In this document: positions 1-9,442 of the stretch, piece after piece
Layout of the letters: every line of letters begins with the position of its first letter
Position numbering within the stretch: position 1 is the stretch's first letter
Source: an uncultured Alistipes sp.
Lineage (GTDB): Bacteria; Bacteroidota; Bacteroidia; Bacteroidales; Rikenellaceae
Direction: 5' to 3'
NCBI GenBank assembly: GCA_944321955.1
Contig: CALUNG010000014.1
Location: 1 to 63,366, forward strand
DNA: 63,366 nucleotides
Made by a program: the position numbers and the translations under genes
Notes under the pieces: model-generated
Database searches by the model: none
What the model was told of the DNA's origin: nothing
What the model saw: the letters and a program-made list of their open reading frames with translations, nothing else

Positions 1-54
1 GTTCATCGATACGGCCAGAGCCGCAATCGCCAGAATTCCAAAAATCTTGTTCAT
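1..54 (-). CDS. 5' end of an exported protein (truncated by window edge)
   Basis: Only the first 18 codons are inside the window, starting from an ATG at 54. They encode a Lys near the N-terminus followed by a run of Ile, Leu and Ala, which is the start of a signal peptide. The start lies about 60 nt after the stop of the sugar permease on the same strand, so it is probably the next gene of the ribose-type operon. In the Bacteroides rus locus a nucleoside hydrolase is among the neighbours, but nothing here allows the product to be named. Confidence 0.55.
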   Translation of the reverse strand, partial: MNKIFGILAIAALAVSMN

Positions 55-113
55 GGTTTTTTAAGTTTTAGTCAGTTAAAATATTAAGGTTTGTTTGAAA
101 AGTTTTCAATATG

Positions 114-1121
114 TCAGTTTCCGGCCGCAACGATCAGCGCAAGACCGCCGATGAAGAGCAGGAACATGAGGGCCAGCAGCCAGTTGACCGACTTCGACGC
201 CCCCTTGAACTCACGCCAGATGAAGACACCCCAGATGGCGGCGATCATCGGCGCTCCCTGTCCGAGGGCATACGAAACGGCCGGTCCGGCTTCACCCGAA
301 GCGATGTAGCTGAAGGCCGTACCGAGGCACCAGATGGCTCCGCCGAGGCATCCCGTAAGGTGAGTGCCGAACGAACCCTTGAAGTACTCCGAATAGCTTA
401 CCTTCTCGCCTACGAACGGATAGCGCATGACCAGCGTATTGAAGACGAAGTTGCTGACGAGCACGCCGAGCGAGAAGATGAAGATGGCCGAATAGGGAGT
501 GAGCATTCCGGCAGCCGGAGCCTCGAAATTGTTGATGTCCATGCCCTTGACCACGAAACGGTAGAAGAGCGACATGAGTACGCCGGCAACGACGGCAAGA
601 GCCAGGCCCTTGCGGTTGTTGACCGCAGCCTCGGCGCCGCTCTGCTGCTTGCCCGAAGCTATGCCGTTGCAGATGATGGCTATGACGATCAGCGCCACAC
701 CGAGGAACAGCATGACCGGATTACCCGACGGCGCCCCGAGATAGTTGACGATGACGCCCAGCACCAGGGCTATGCCCACACCGAGCGGGAAGGCCACAGA
801 CAGGCCGGCCAGCGATACCGAAGCCGACAGCAGGATGTTCGAGGCGTTGAAGATCACGCCGCCCAGCAGCACCCAGCCGATGCTTTCGCCCGCAGCCTGC
901 GACAGGTCTGCAACGAAAGGACGTCCCTCATCGCCGATGCTGCCCATCGTGAAGCCCAGAAGGGCCGCGAAAAGCACCATGCCGATGACATAGTCCCAAT
1001 AGAAAAGTTCGTAACGCCAGCTCTTCGACGCCAGCTTCTGGGTATTGCCCCACGAACCCCAGCAGAGCATCGTGACGAAGCAGAATACCACTGCCAGAAA
1101 ATAGTTGTTTACGATAAACAT
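114..1121 (-). CDS. GRP/RhaT-type sugar permease (putative ribose transporter)
   Basis: This 335-aa polytopic inner-membrane protein has about ten hydrophobic segments. It resembles the glucose/ribose porter and rhamnose-symporter branch of the drug/metabolite transporter superfamily, with an N-terminal CWGSWGNTQKL motif and glycine-rich helices. It is the inner-membrane step of the cluster and would deliver the released sugar to the cytosolic ribokinase encoded upstream. The start lies 25 nt after the esterase stop, so the genes are probably cotranscribed. A similar permease belongs to the ribose-utilization (rus) locus of Bacteroides thetaiotaomicron, which supports ribose as substrate. The substrate remains an inference. 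Confidence 0.8.
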   Translation of the reverse strand: MFIVNNYFLAVVFCFVTMLCWGSWGNTQKLASKSWRYELFYWDYVIGMVLFAALLGFTMGSIGDEGRPFVADLSQAAGESIGWVLLGGVIFNASNILLSASVSLAGLSVAFPLGVGIALVLGVIVNYLGAPSGNPVMLFLGVALIVIAIICNGIASGKQQSGAEAAVNNRKGLALAVVAGVLMSLFYRFVVKGMDINNFEAPAAGMLTPYSAIFIFSLGVLVSNFVFNTLVMRYPFVGEKVSYSEYFKGSFGTHLTGCLGGAIWCLGTAFSYIASGEAGPAVSYALGQGAPMIAAIWGVFIWREFKGASKSVNWLLALMFLLFIGGLALIVAAGN

Positions 1122-1146
1122 GGTTTTAGGTTTTTATGGTTGACAA

Positions 1147-2706
1147 TCAATTCCTGATTCTCTCGGTAAGGCTGCTCTTGGCCGCAAGGAAGCCTCCCAT
1201 CGACGACTCGACACCGCTCAGACCGTTGCGCACGCGATAGTCGTAAGCAACGCCATCGGCCTTGCACCTCTCGTAGAGCTTGCCGGCGGGATAGTAGTTC
1301 GTACCCTCGTCGGTAGTGTCGATGTAGTAGTATGTTCCGGCGCACGGAGCCACATTGTCGACATCCATGTTGCCGTCGAACATGTAGAGCGCCCCCAGTT
1401 TGGGCTCCGAACCGGCAGCATAGGCGTACAGCAGGCCCGCACCTTCGGCCCTGCCCGCACCGAAATGGCGGTCGGCTCCGGCAGCTATCGAGTATTCGGC
1501 GTCGATGGCCGGGGCCAGTGCGGCAAAATCTCCGCCGACCTGCGATGCATCGACGCATACCACTACGAACGGTTTGGTTATGACGGCCACGTTCCACATG
1601 TTCATCACGCGGTGCAGGTCGTCCGACGACATGCCGTCATGTACGAAATAGACCACCGAATTCTCCTTGTCGGCGCCGTATCCGGCCGACGGGAAGGCCA
1701 CGGTCGCAACACCCGCTATCGTCTTCGGAATCTCCTCGCCGCTGTACGCCGCATCGGTCACGACGCTCTGCGAAGAGGGCCATGTACCGCCGTTGAAGGC
1801 CGTCTCGATATACTCGAGGCCCTCGCGCATGGCGTTGTGCCAGTAGTCGGAGGTATGCGCACCGTTGCGTACGCGGTACTCGTGTGCAATGCCGAGGTCG
1901 CGCATCTGTCGGTGCAGGCGGTCGTTGGCGATGAGCAGCTGCTCCTCGTCGTCGCCGCAATCCAGATAGTAACGTATGTCGGAGAATGAAGCCGCGCTCT
2001 GCTCGTTGAAGAAGTAGGAGGGGCAATACTCCTTGTAATAGTCCGTCAGGCGGGCCTCGCCCGACATGCCGTAACCTCCGAATATCGCACCCCACTGACC
2101 GTTCCAGCCGCTCTGCGGCTCGGACATGTACTGCTCGTCGGTGCGGAACGACATGCTCAACGGCATCGATACCGAAAAGAGTTCCGAATGTTTCGACGGC
2201 AGGATCATGGCCCCGAATCCGCCCATCGAATAGCCCACCACGGCACGCGACGAACGGTCGGCGCGCGTGCGGTACGTACGGTCGATGTAGGGAACAAGCT
2301 CCTCGACGAACATGTCCATGTAGTCGAAGCTGCCGTCATAACGGTTGACGTAATAACTGTTGAAGCCCTGAGGCATGACATAGATCATCGGCGAAATCTC
2401 GCCGGCAGCCTCCTTGCTGTCGATCAGCGTGGTTATGTGCAGCCACTGATCGTTCCACGCCTTGTGGTCGTCGCCGTAGCCGTGAAGCAGGTATACGACC
2501 CCGTAGCGTTTGTCCCTGGCCGTCGTATAGTCGGCCGGAAGATATATTGAATACTTTACGGGCTCTCCGAGTATGCTGCTCTGCATGCTCAGGTCCGTGG
2601 CATACCGCTCGAATTCGTCGGGCGGCGCAGGCAACGTACGCTCCTTGCTGCACGACGTGTTGGCCGACGTCAGCATGAGCGCCACGAGCGCCAGTAACTT
2701 GATCAT
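1147..2706 (-). CDS. Exported tandem esterase-fold protein; second domain lacks catalytic residues
   Basis: The start is taken at the ATG at 2706, which gives a 519-aa protein beginning MIKLLALVALML and ending its signal in a Cys-containing, lipobox-like stretch. An in-frame ATG at 2733 would only add a basic extension. The first half is an esterase D/feruloyl-esterase type alpha/beta hydrolase (PF00756) with LLHGYGDD, the nucleophile elbow GYSMGG and a C-terminal NGAHTSDYW histidine. The second half repeats the fold: EYRVRNG reappears as DYRVRNG, but the elbow is replaced by GRAEG and the histidine position by Ser. It therefore looks like a dead duplicate, perhaps for binding. In the operon it may remove acyl groups from a ribosyl or nucleoside substrate, but the substrate is unknown. 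Confidence 0.8.
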   Translation of the reverse strand: MIKLLALVALMLTSANTSCSKERTLPAPPDEFERYATDLSMQSSILGEPVKYSIYLPADYTTARDKRYGVVYLLHGYGDDHKAWNDQWLHITTLIDSKEAAGEISPMIYVMPQGFNSYYVNRYDGSFDYMDMFVEELVPYIDRTYRTRADRSSRAVVGYSMGGFGAMILPSKHSELFSVSMPLSMSFRTDEQYMSEPQSGWNGQWGAIFGGYGMSGEARLTDYYKEYCPSYFFNEQSAASFSDIRYYLDCGDDEEQLLIANDRLHRQMRDLGIAHEYRVRNGAHTSDYWHNAMREGLEYIETAFNGGTWPSSQSVVTDAAYSGEEIPKTIAGVATVAFPSAGYGADKENSVVYFVHDGMSSDDLHRVMNMWNVAVITKPFVVVCVDASQVGGDFAALAPAIDAEYSIAAGADRHFGAGRAEGAGLLYAYAAGSEPKLGALYMFDGNMDVDNVAPCAGTYYYIDTTDEGTNYYPAGKLYERCKADGVAYDYRVRNGLSGVESSMGGFLAAKSSLTERIRN

Positions 2707-2738
2707 GATGTTTTCCTTTTTAACCAGTGACATCTTTT

Positions 2739-4268
2739 TTATCGTTTAGCGGAGTAGACTACCATCTCCTTGGCCTCGATGACATATCCGCGATCGGGAT
2801 TGACCCACTTCAGCTGCAGCGTATGCGGTCCGTCGACAGGCAGCTCGTAGGTATAGAATATGTCGTACTTGCGCTTGATGTAGTCGTACGGCATCTCGAT
2901 CTCCTCGAACTTCTCGCCGTCGATCCACGCCTCGAGCCGTGCAACATAGCCGTTGTCGCCGTCGATACCGAGCTTGCGGACCTGACCCATGACAACCACG
3001 CTGTTGCCGTCGAAACGCAACGTCGCCTCGTCGGTGATGTCGAGTTTCAGCACTCGCCGCTCGACAGGCTCGATCGTCGGGAAAGACTCCTCGAACGGAA
3101 CTGTCTCGGGACGCTGCAGGACGATGCGGTAGGTGTCGCCATCGACACTGCCGCCCTCGCGGCCGATAATCTGCGTCAACAGATCGAGGTTGATATCGTA
3201 GATCTTGTTGAGCGAGATGGTCGTATAGGGGAACTCGATGTCCACAACCTTGTCCATCGCCGGTTTCCACTTGTCGGGTATCGCTTCGTAACCCATCATC
3301 ACGCCGAGTATGCCGGCCGCCGATGCGGGGTTGCAGTCCGAATCCTGACCGCAGCGCGTGGCTATGTCCATCGTACGGTCGAAGTCCCCGTTACCGTAAA
3401 GCAGTCCCATCACGACATAGGCCGAATTGATCGTGGCGTCGATATTGAACCCGTTGAACACACCCTCGGGACACCCCTTCTCATAGGCGTAGCGGCGCTC
3501 GATCTCGAGCCAGCAGCGGCGCCAGTCGTCCGGGAACTCGCGGTGGAAACGGATCACGTCTTCGATGCAGCGGCGGTACTTGCTCTGCGGAGGGATGGTA
3601 TTCAGCGCCTCGCGCACGACGGTCGGAATGTCGTTGCAGACGAACGCCAGAGAGTAGAGAGCGCCAATATACACACCTCCGTAGAATCCGTCGCCGTAGT
3701 TCATGATGTGGCCTATGCGGTCGCTTATCTCCGACGCGGCATTGGGCATTCCCGGGCAGATCATGCCGATGAAGTCGGCCTCGATCTGGAAGTCGATGTC
3801 GTCGGCATGGGGATTGTTGCGCCAGTGGCCCGACTCGGGAGGCATGATGCCGTGCAGAATGTTGTAGCGTGCAGCCTGGTTGGCGTGCCACAGCTTGTAG
3901 TCGGCATTGGCGAAGGCCTTGGCATAGACTTCGGCCGGAGTGTCGATGCCGTAGCGGTTCATCACCTCGACGAAGGTAAGATCCATGTAGACGTCGTCGT
4001 AAAGTCCCGGATCGGCACGGAACGTGTCGAGTGCATAGTCGTCGTACCAGACGATGGGAGCCTCGTCGCTGATGAGCGCACCCTTGTACTTGAACTCGGT
4101 GGGACCGCCATAGGTACAACCGATGGTCTGACCGGCCCAGCCGCCGCGGATCTTGTCCTGAAGCGTCGCCTTGTCGATCTCGAAGGTCGTGCCGTAGTCG
4201 ATCGCCGGCGCCGTCGTGCAGGCCGTAACCGCCGAAGCGGCCATCAACAGTATGATTGTCTTCTTCAT
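2739..4268 (-). CDS. Exported ADP-ribosylglycohydrolase-family lipoprotein (third of three)
   Basis: This 509-aa protein has a lipoprotein signal (VTAC, Cys17), so it should sit in the envelope rather than the cytosol. DraG/ADP-ribosylglycohydrolase family (PF03747) features are GGWAGQTIG at 42-50, the metal-binding DDVYMDLT at 91-98 and GQDSDCNPASAAGILG at 307-322. The DxDT of classical family members is DSDC here. A C-terminal region (about 400-509) looks like a small beta-sandwich and is shared with the next paralogue. It lies 18 nt after that gene. Expected chemistry is hydrolysis of an N- or O-ribosidic bond, releasing ribose or ADP-ribose; the real substrate is not known. Confidence 0.85.
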   Translation of the reverse strand: MKKTIILLMAASAVTACTTAPAIDYGTTFEIDKATLQDKIRGGWAGQTIGCTYGGPTEFKYKGALISDEAPIVWYDDYALDTFRADPGLYDDVYMDLTFVEVMNRYGIDTPAEVYAKAFANADYKLWHANQAARYNILHGIMPPESGHWRNNPHADDIDFQIEADFIGMICPGMPNAASEISDRIGHIMNYGDGFYGGVYIGALYSLAFVCNDIPTVVREALNTIPPQSKYRRCIEDVIRFHREFPDDWRRCWLEIERRYAYEKGCPEGVFNGFNIDATINSAYVVMGLLYGNGDFDRTMDIATRCGQDSDCNPASAAGILGVMMGYEAIPDKWKPAMDKVVDIEFPYTTISLNKIYDINLDLLTQIIGREGGSVDGDTYRIVLQRPETVPFEESFPTIEPVERRVLKLDITDEATLRFDGNSVVVMGQVRKLGIDGDNGYVARLEAWIDGEKFEEIEMPYDYIKRKYDIFYTYELPVDGPHTLQLKWVNPDRGYVIEAKEMVVYSAKR

Positions 4269-4286
4269 TGTTCAGGGACAGGTTTT

Positions 4287-5894
4287 TCAGTTGTGGTAAT
4301 ACTTGTTGGTCGGCGGCGTGGAGGTATAGTACATGATGTCGTTCACGCGAAGCAGGTACTCCCTGTCGGGGTTGAGCCACTTGAGACGAACCGTGTGACG
4401 GCCCTCGTCGAGGCAGTATTTCCAAGCCGGTTCGAGCTTGCGGTCGGTATTCTTCATCGGCATGCGCGACACGTGGTCGAGTTTGCCGTCGATCCATACC
4501 TCGAACTCCGCAACGTACGGGTCGTCGGGCTCGGCCAGGGCAAATACCTCGGAACCTATATGGCGTGTCGAGACACGGTTCACGTAGTCGGGCGTAATGC
4601 TGCGCAGGCAGACCAGATTGCCCCAGATGACGAAACCGTTACCCGTGAAGTCGAACTCGTACTCACCGTCGACAAAGCAATCCTTGCGGTCGCGGAAGAG
4701 CGGATAGGTATCCGTGAAGTTCTGCTCGAGAGGCAAGACTTCAGCCTTGCGCTGCGGGATCGTCACCTTGCCGTCGGCCACAGTACCTCCGGCGCGGCGC
4801 ACCATCTCGAGTGCATGCTTGTAGCTCATGTCGTAAGCCTTCGAGAGCGACACCTCCGTCCCGCCGAAGTTGAGATCCTCGATCTCGCTGAGTGGAGCCC
4901 GCCAGAATTCGGGAATGTTGGAATAGCCGTTCATCACGCCCAGAACACCTGCCACGGTTGCCGGATTGCAGTCGGAATCCTGTCCGCAACGGGTGGCGAT
5001 ATCCATCGACCTGGCAAAATCTCCACCGCCGTAGAGAAGGCCTATGGCAACGTATGCCGAGTTGATCTTGGCGTCGATGTTGAAGCTCAGGAAGACTCCC
5101 TTTGGGCAGCCCACGTCGCGGTTCCACTTCTTGTGCATCTCGAACCAGCACTGCTGCCAGTCGTCGGGATACTGCTTGTGAAGTTTGCGCACCTCGTCGA
5201 CGCACTGGTAGAAGGTACTCTCGTGCGGTATGGGTTCGAGTGCCATGTCGAGTACCTCGGCAGGATCGTTGCTGACGAATGCAGCAGCATAGAGGCCCGC
5301 CACGAAGGCACCGCCGTAGAATCCGTCGCCGCTGTTCATGATGTGGCCCACGCGCGAAGCTATGTCGAGCGCCTCGGGGATCAGTCCCGGCGTCATCAGT
5401 CCGATGAAGTCGGCCTCGATCTGAAAGTCGAGGTCATCGGCATGAGGATTGTTGCGCCAGTTGCCCGACTCGGGAGGCATGATGCCGTTGCGGATATTGT
5501 AGCGGCCGGCCTGATTGGCATGGGCCAGATGGTACTCCGCAAAGGCAAAGCGTTTAGCCAGAGTCTCGGTCGTACAGTCAAGACCCTCCTGCTCGAATGT
5601 CTCGACAAACGTAAGGTCGTTGTATATGTCGTCGAAAAGTCCCGGTTTCTTGTCCCACCAGTACTTCACGTAGTGCTCGGACCACGGTATGGGCTGGTAG
5701 TCCTGTATGGTCGTGCCGGTAAACTTGAACTCGGTCGGCGCTCCGAAAACAACGCCGATGGTCTGTCCGGCCCAGCCGCCGCGAATCTTGTCGTAGAGCT
5801 CCTGCTCGGTAAGCGTCACCTCGGCGGGGCGCTGCGACGTGCCGCACGCCGCCAACGCCATCGCCATTGCAATAATATATATGCCTCTCTTCAT
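4287..5894 (-). CDS. Exported ADP-ribosylglycohydrolase-family lipoprotein (second of three)
   Basis: The start is taken at 5894 (MKRGIYIIAM), which avoids overlap with the upstream gene and places a clean lipobox (LAAC, Cys17). The product is 535 aa. It is a close paralogue of the neighbouring family member: GGWAGQTIG at 39-47, FDDIYNDLT at 87-95, a shared HADDLDFQIEADFIG block and GQDSDCNPATVAGVLG from 304. The C-terminal 130 residues form the same predicted beta-rich domain. Two such close copies side by side suggest tandem duplication followed by specialization on related ribosides. Longer starts at 5915 and 5921 are possible but less likely. Confidence 0.85.
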   Translation of the reverse strand: MKRGIYIIAMAMALAACGTSQRPAEVTLTEQELYDKIRGGWAGQTIGVVFGAPTEFKFTGTTIQDYQPIPWSEHYVKYWWDKKPGLFDDIYNDLTFVETFEQEGLDCTTETLAKRFAFAEYHLAHANQAGRYNIRNGIMPPESGNWRNNPHADDLDFQIEADFIGLMTPGLIPEALDIASRVGHIMNSGDGFYGGAFVAGLYAAAFVSNDPAEVLDMALEPIPHESTFYQCVDEVRKLHKQYPDDWQQCWFEMHKKWNRDVGCPKGVFLSFNIDAKINSAYVAIGLLYGGGDFARSMDIATRCGQDSDCNPATVAGVLGVMNGYSNIPEFWRAPLSEIEDLNFGGTEVSLSKAYDMSYKHALEMVRRAGGTVADGKVTIPQRKAEVLPLEQNFTDTYPLFRDRKDCFVDGEYEFDFTGNGFVIWGNLVCLRSITPDYVNRVSTRHIGSEVFALAEPDDPYVAEFEVWIDGKLDHVSRMPMKNTDRKLEPAWKYCLDEGRHTVRLKWLNPDREYLLRVNDIMYYTSTPPTNKYYHN

Positions 5895-5901
5895 CCTAAA
5901 G

Positions 5902-7884
5902 TTACTCTTTTTCATAAACACCCAGTTCGGTTATCGAAATGAAGCTCGAACACCCCTTCGTCGGCTTGTTCCAGTGATCCTGGACCTTGCAGTCGAGAAG
6001 CAGGCGTACGGCCGTGGTCTTCACCGGCTCGAACTCGAAGACGTACTCCACGAAGTGCGGCTGGAAGAAGACGATGTCGGTCTCGGGGAGCGCCGGTGTC
6101 GATGTGAACCTGCCGACGTCGTACCAGCGCCCGTCCTCGCCGCGGTACTGTATGGATACCGACGAGAACCAGCCGCCGAACTCCTCGAGGCAGCCCGTAT
6201 GGAACGAAAGCATGTCGATGGTGCGCGGCTCGGACCACTCGTAGCCGAACCAGTCGATCTTGGGAAGATCCGAATGGGCCGCAAGCGAATAGAAGACCGA
6301 TCCCTCGCCGTTGACCTTGCCGTCACGTATGACATCTACGCTGTGGGCATACATCGGCTTGCCGAAGGTTATCCAGCACTTGTAGAGAACGTCGTCGTTC
6401 ATCGTACGGATGTTGGTGAGTATGCTGTCGGCCTCGGGCGCAATGTTTTTCGTGCGCACGAGAAGCTCGAAATCCTTGGTCAGGCTCTTCGAGCCGTCGC
6501 TCAGCGAGAGCGTAACGGGATATTTGCCGGCCTTCACGGGCGTACCCGTCAGGCGTCCGTTGTCGAATGAAACGCCCTCGGGCAGCGTACCCTTCACCAC
6601 GGACCATGCATAATTCTCGTTGGCGGCGCAGCTGAAACGGTAGTCGACCGGACAGCCGGCCTCCATGCGCGGCATCGGTCCCACACAGAACTCGAGCGGA
6701 GCCTTGAACTCGGCTTTGGTATTGATAACGAGATACTTCTTGCCGCCGCGCTCGACGACACGTCCGCCCTTCCCGCAAACCAGCTTCACGGCCATATCAA
6801 CCGTGCGGTCGATCATGTCATCGATCGATGCGTCGGGCATGTCGTAACGCGTGATGTTGATGTAGCGGTCGTTGAACGGTTTGGTCCAGTGATCGAACGG
6901 CATCGACAGCTGTTTCGGTATCGAGTGTCCGCCGTTTATGATGCCGAGGATACCGCCAACGGTAGCCGTCTGGTTGTCGGCATCGAAGCCCATGGCGCAG
7001 CCGAGGTCCATCGTACGCTGAAGGTCGCCCTTACCGTAAAGCAGCGTCAGAATACCGCATGCTCCGTTGAGATTGGCGTTCCAGATCGTCTTGGTCATCT
7101 CGGGTTCGTTCACATAGTAGGCCTCGGCCATCTCGGCACGGGCCTTCTGCCAGTCATTGGGGTACTTCTTGTAAAGGGAGTACATGTGGCGCACCGTGGC
7201 CGCATAGCGGTCGTCGGCAGGCAGGCAGTCGAGTGCGTCGAGAACCAGTTTCTCGATGTCGCTCTCGAAAAAGGCCTCGGCATACATCGCCCCGTAGTGT
7301 ATCGTGGGCGAAATGGCCCAGCCGTCGCTGGTGATGCGCGCAGCCCACGCAGACTTTTCCGCCGCATAACGCACCATGCCCGGAGCCGTATAGCTCCATA
7401 TCTCGTTGATGAGCTGAGGGTCGATCTGATACCAGTGGGGATTCGACTCGCGGCTGCCCGTGAACGGAGGCGTATAGCCGTAGTGCATCAGGCCGAGCGC
7501 CGCACGGTTGGCAAGCCATACGCGGTCGCGGATGTGGTACATCCAGCCCTCGCGCATCTGCGCATAGGTGGGCTCGCAACCGTATTTCTCCATGAGCATC
7601 AGATAGAGATACTCGACATCGGTATCGTCATCCGAAAAGGCTCCATCATACTGTTCCATCTTGACGAGGCTCTTCGAATAGCCGAACGGAAACTTCGATT
7701 CGTCGCCCTCCTTTTCGATGAACTTGTTCTCGAACGGAAGGCCGTACATGTTGCCGACCATCTGGCCGAGCCACGCGCCGGCAATCCGGTCGCGCAGCTC
7801 GTCGAGGGCGATACGTCGCTGCTGGGCCGATACTGCCAGCACGGCCATGCAGGCGAACAATGTCAATATTGTTTTTTTCTTCAT
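5902..7884 (-). CDS. Exported ADP-ribosylglycohydrolase-family protein with Ig-like and C-terminal beta-sandwich domains
   Basis: This 660-aa protein has a type I signal peptide cleaved near AVSA-QQ (about residue 20). The family domain carries GAWLGQMVGNMYG (about 36-48), SDDDTD at 84-89 and GFDADNQTATVGGILG from 299, where the usual DxDT is DADN. Residues around 425-490 contain an LPEGVSFDNGRLTGTP stretch typical of putative Ig (He_PIG) domains. Residues 510-660 look like a discoidin-type (F5/8C) carbohydrate-binding sandwich. It is the most divergent of the three family members in the operon and the first downstream of susD, the usual place for the surface enzyme of a glycan system. Confidence 0.85.
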   Translation of the reverse strand: MKKKTILTLFACMAVLAVSAQQRRIALDELRDRIAGAWLGQMVGNMYGLPFENKFIEKEGDESKFPFGYSKSLVKMEQYDGAFSDDDTDVEYLYLMLMEKYGCEPTYAQMREGWMYHIRDRVWLANRAALGLMHYGYTPPFTGSRESNPHWYQIDPQLINEIWSYTAPGMVRYAAEKSAWAARITSDGWAISPTIHYGAMYAEAFFESDIEKLVLDALDCLPADDRYAATVRHMYSLYKKYPNDWQKARAEMAEAYYVNEPEMTKTIWNANLNGACGILTLLYGKGDLQRTMDLGCAMGFDADNQTATVGGILGIINGGHSIPKQLSMPFDHWTKPFNDRYINITRYDMPDASIDDMIDRTVDMAVKLVCGKGGRVVERGGKKYLVINTKAEFKAPLEFCVGPMPRMEAGCPVDYRFSCAANENYAWSVVKGTLPEGVSFDNGRLTGTPVKAGKYPVTLSLSDGSKSLTKDFELLVRTKNIAPEADSILTNIRTMNDDVLYKCWITFGKPMYAHSVDVIRDGKVNGEGSVFYSLAAHSDLPKIDWFGYEWSEPRTIDMLSFHTGCLEEFGGWFSSVSIQYRGEDGRWYDVGRFTSTPALPETDIVFFQPHFVEYVFEFEPVKTTAVRLLLDCKVQDHWNKPTKGCSSFISITELGVYEKE

Positions 7885-7912
7885 TTGGTTATATGGTTCT
7901 CAGTTTATTTCG

Positions 7913-9427
7913 TTAATATCCGGGATTCTGTACGAGGTTGGGGTTGGCGCTCAGACGCTCGCGCGGGATGGGATAGAGTTTCGCCGTAGCGGGCGACTCC
8001 GTCGGCTTGCACCACCACGTGTCGCTGTAGCGGCCGAAACGGATGAGGTCCTGTCGGCGCCACCCCTCGCATGCGAGTTCATGTCCGCGCTCCGCAAGAA
8101 TGCCGTCAAGCGTCAGCGTCTCGGTTGTAAAGGGCTCAAGTCCGGCACGGGTACGTATCTGCTGCAGATCGGTGTTGCCTATGGCCTCGCTGCCGCGGTC
8201 CTGACGCACCAGCGCCTCGGCCCACATCAGAACCACATCGGCATAACGGTAGATCGCAAAGTCGTTGTCCATGCTGGTCTGGTCGCTCTTCAGAAGACCG
8301 TCGGTCTGGTACTCCCACTTGCCGACACGGGCACCCTCGTACAGTCCCTTGCCGTTGTCGTAAACCGACTCGTCGACGTCGGGCGTAATCTCGAACTCGC
8401 CGTTCTTGCCGCTGAACTTGCCGTAAAGCCACGTCTTGCTGCGGCGCAGGTCATTGTCGTCATAGCTGTGGAAGAAGTCGGGCTGGCAGATGAATCCGTC
8501 CCAGCATGCCGCCGGTATGCCGTACATGTCGGCCAGATCCTGATTGAGCGTAAGGATGAAGATCACGAAGTCGTTGTGATCCGACTCGGTGTATATGGAG
8601 CTGTAAGGTATCACGAAAATGTTCTCGCGCGAGGATTCGTTGTTAACCTTGAAGTTGGTCGAATAGTCGGGCTCGATGACGTAATGTCCGCCCTCCATGA
8701 CCTTCCAGCAAGCCTCCTCGGCCTCTTTCCACATGGGTTTGCCGATCCACTCCTCGGCATTCAGGTACATCTTGGCCAGAAGCGTATAGGCCATGCCCTG
8801 CGTCACGCGGCCGTAATTGGCCGACGACGGAACATCCTCGAGGTACTCGATATTGTCGAGAATCTCCTTCTCCACGAAGTCGAATATGAACTCGCGCCCC
8901 TTCTGTTCGGGATACGACGTCTCGGATGCATCGATCGAGAAGGGAACGTTGCCCCAACCGTCAATGGCGTGGATGTAGAGGTAGTCGCGCAACACGTACA
9001 TCTCGGCAAGCACCTTCTTCTTGCCGTCGAACTCCAAAGGCGAATTCTCGATCTCGTAGATCACGTCGTTGCAGGCGGCTATACCGTCGAAACAGTAGTC
9101 CCAGCCCATGCGTACGAGCTTGTTGGACGAGGTGAAGCTGTGCTGCTGCAGCTCCTTGTATCGTGGATCGACCCAGTCGTTGACACAGTTCTTAGGGGCG
9201 GCTATCTCGTCGCCGCACTGTATGTTGAGCGTCCAGAGGCTCTGCTCGGATCCCCATGCCTGCAGCTTGGTGTAGGCACGCGCGGCGTAGATTCGCAACG
9301 ACTCCTCGGAATCGAAGAAATCTCCCTTTTCTATGTCCGAATAGACCGTCTCGTCCAGATTCGTACATGCCACGTTGACTCCGCCGACAAGAATCAACAC
9401 GGCTGCCAATATTTTATATGCTTTCAT
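7913..9427 (-). CDS. SusD/RagB-family nutrient-binding outer-membrane lipoprotein
   Basis: This 504-aa protein has a lipoprotein signal (NVAC, Cys21), the N-terminal helical pattern of SusD proteins and the characteristic C-terminal YPIPRERLSANPNLVQNPGY. SusD-like proteins sit on the cell surface as a lid over their SusC partner and capture the ligand. It lies 15 nt downstream of the susC-like gene and 28 nt upstream of the first ADP-ribosylglycohydrolase-family gene, so ligand capture and hydrolysis are genetically coupled. Confidence 0.96.
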   Translation of the reverse strand: MKAYKILAAVLILVGGVNVACTNLDETVYSDIEKGDFFDSEESLRIYAARAYTKLQAWGSEQSLWTLNIQCGDEIAAPKNCVNDWVDPRYKELQQHSFTSSNKLVRMGWDYCFDGIAACNDVIYEIENSPLEFDGKKKVLAEMYVLRDYLYIHAIDGWGNVPFSIDASETSYPEQKGREFIFDFVEKEILDNIEYLEDVPSSANYGRVTQGMAYTLLAKMYLNAEEWIGKPMWKEAEEACWKVMEGGHYVIEPDYSTNFKVNNESSRENIFVIPYSSIYTESDHNDFVIFILTLNQDLADMYGIPAACWDGFICQPDFFHSYDDNDLRRSKTWLYGKFSGKNGEFEITPDVDESVYDNGKGLYEGARVGKWEYQTDGLLKSDQTSMDNDFAIYRYADVVLMWAEALVRQDRGSEAIGNTDLQQIRTRAGLEPFTTETLTLDGILAERGHELACEGWRRQDLIRFGRYSDTWWCKPTESPATAKLYPIPRERLSANPNLVQNPGY

Positions 9428-9442
9428 AACCGTTTTTGCATT

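Noticed and set aside
2727-5942. 1071-codon plus-strand frame opposite the two ADP-ribosylglycohydrolase-family lipoproteins
   Set aside because: It shadows two genes with lipoprotein signals and family motifs; its own translation has no domain.
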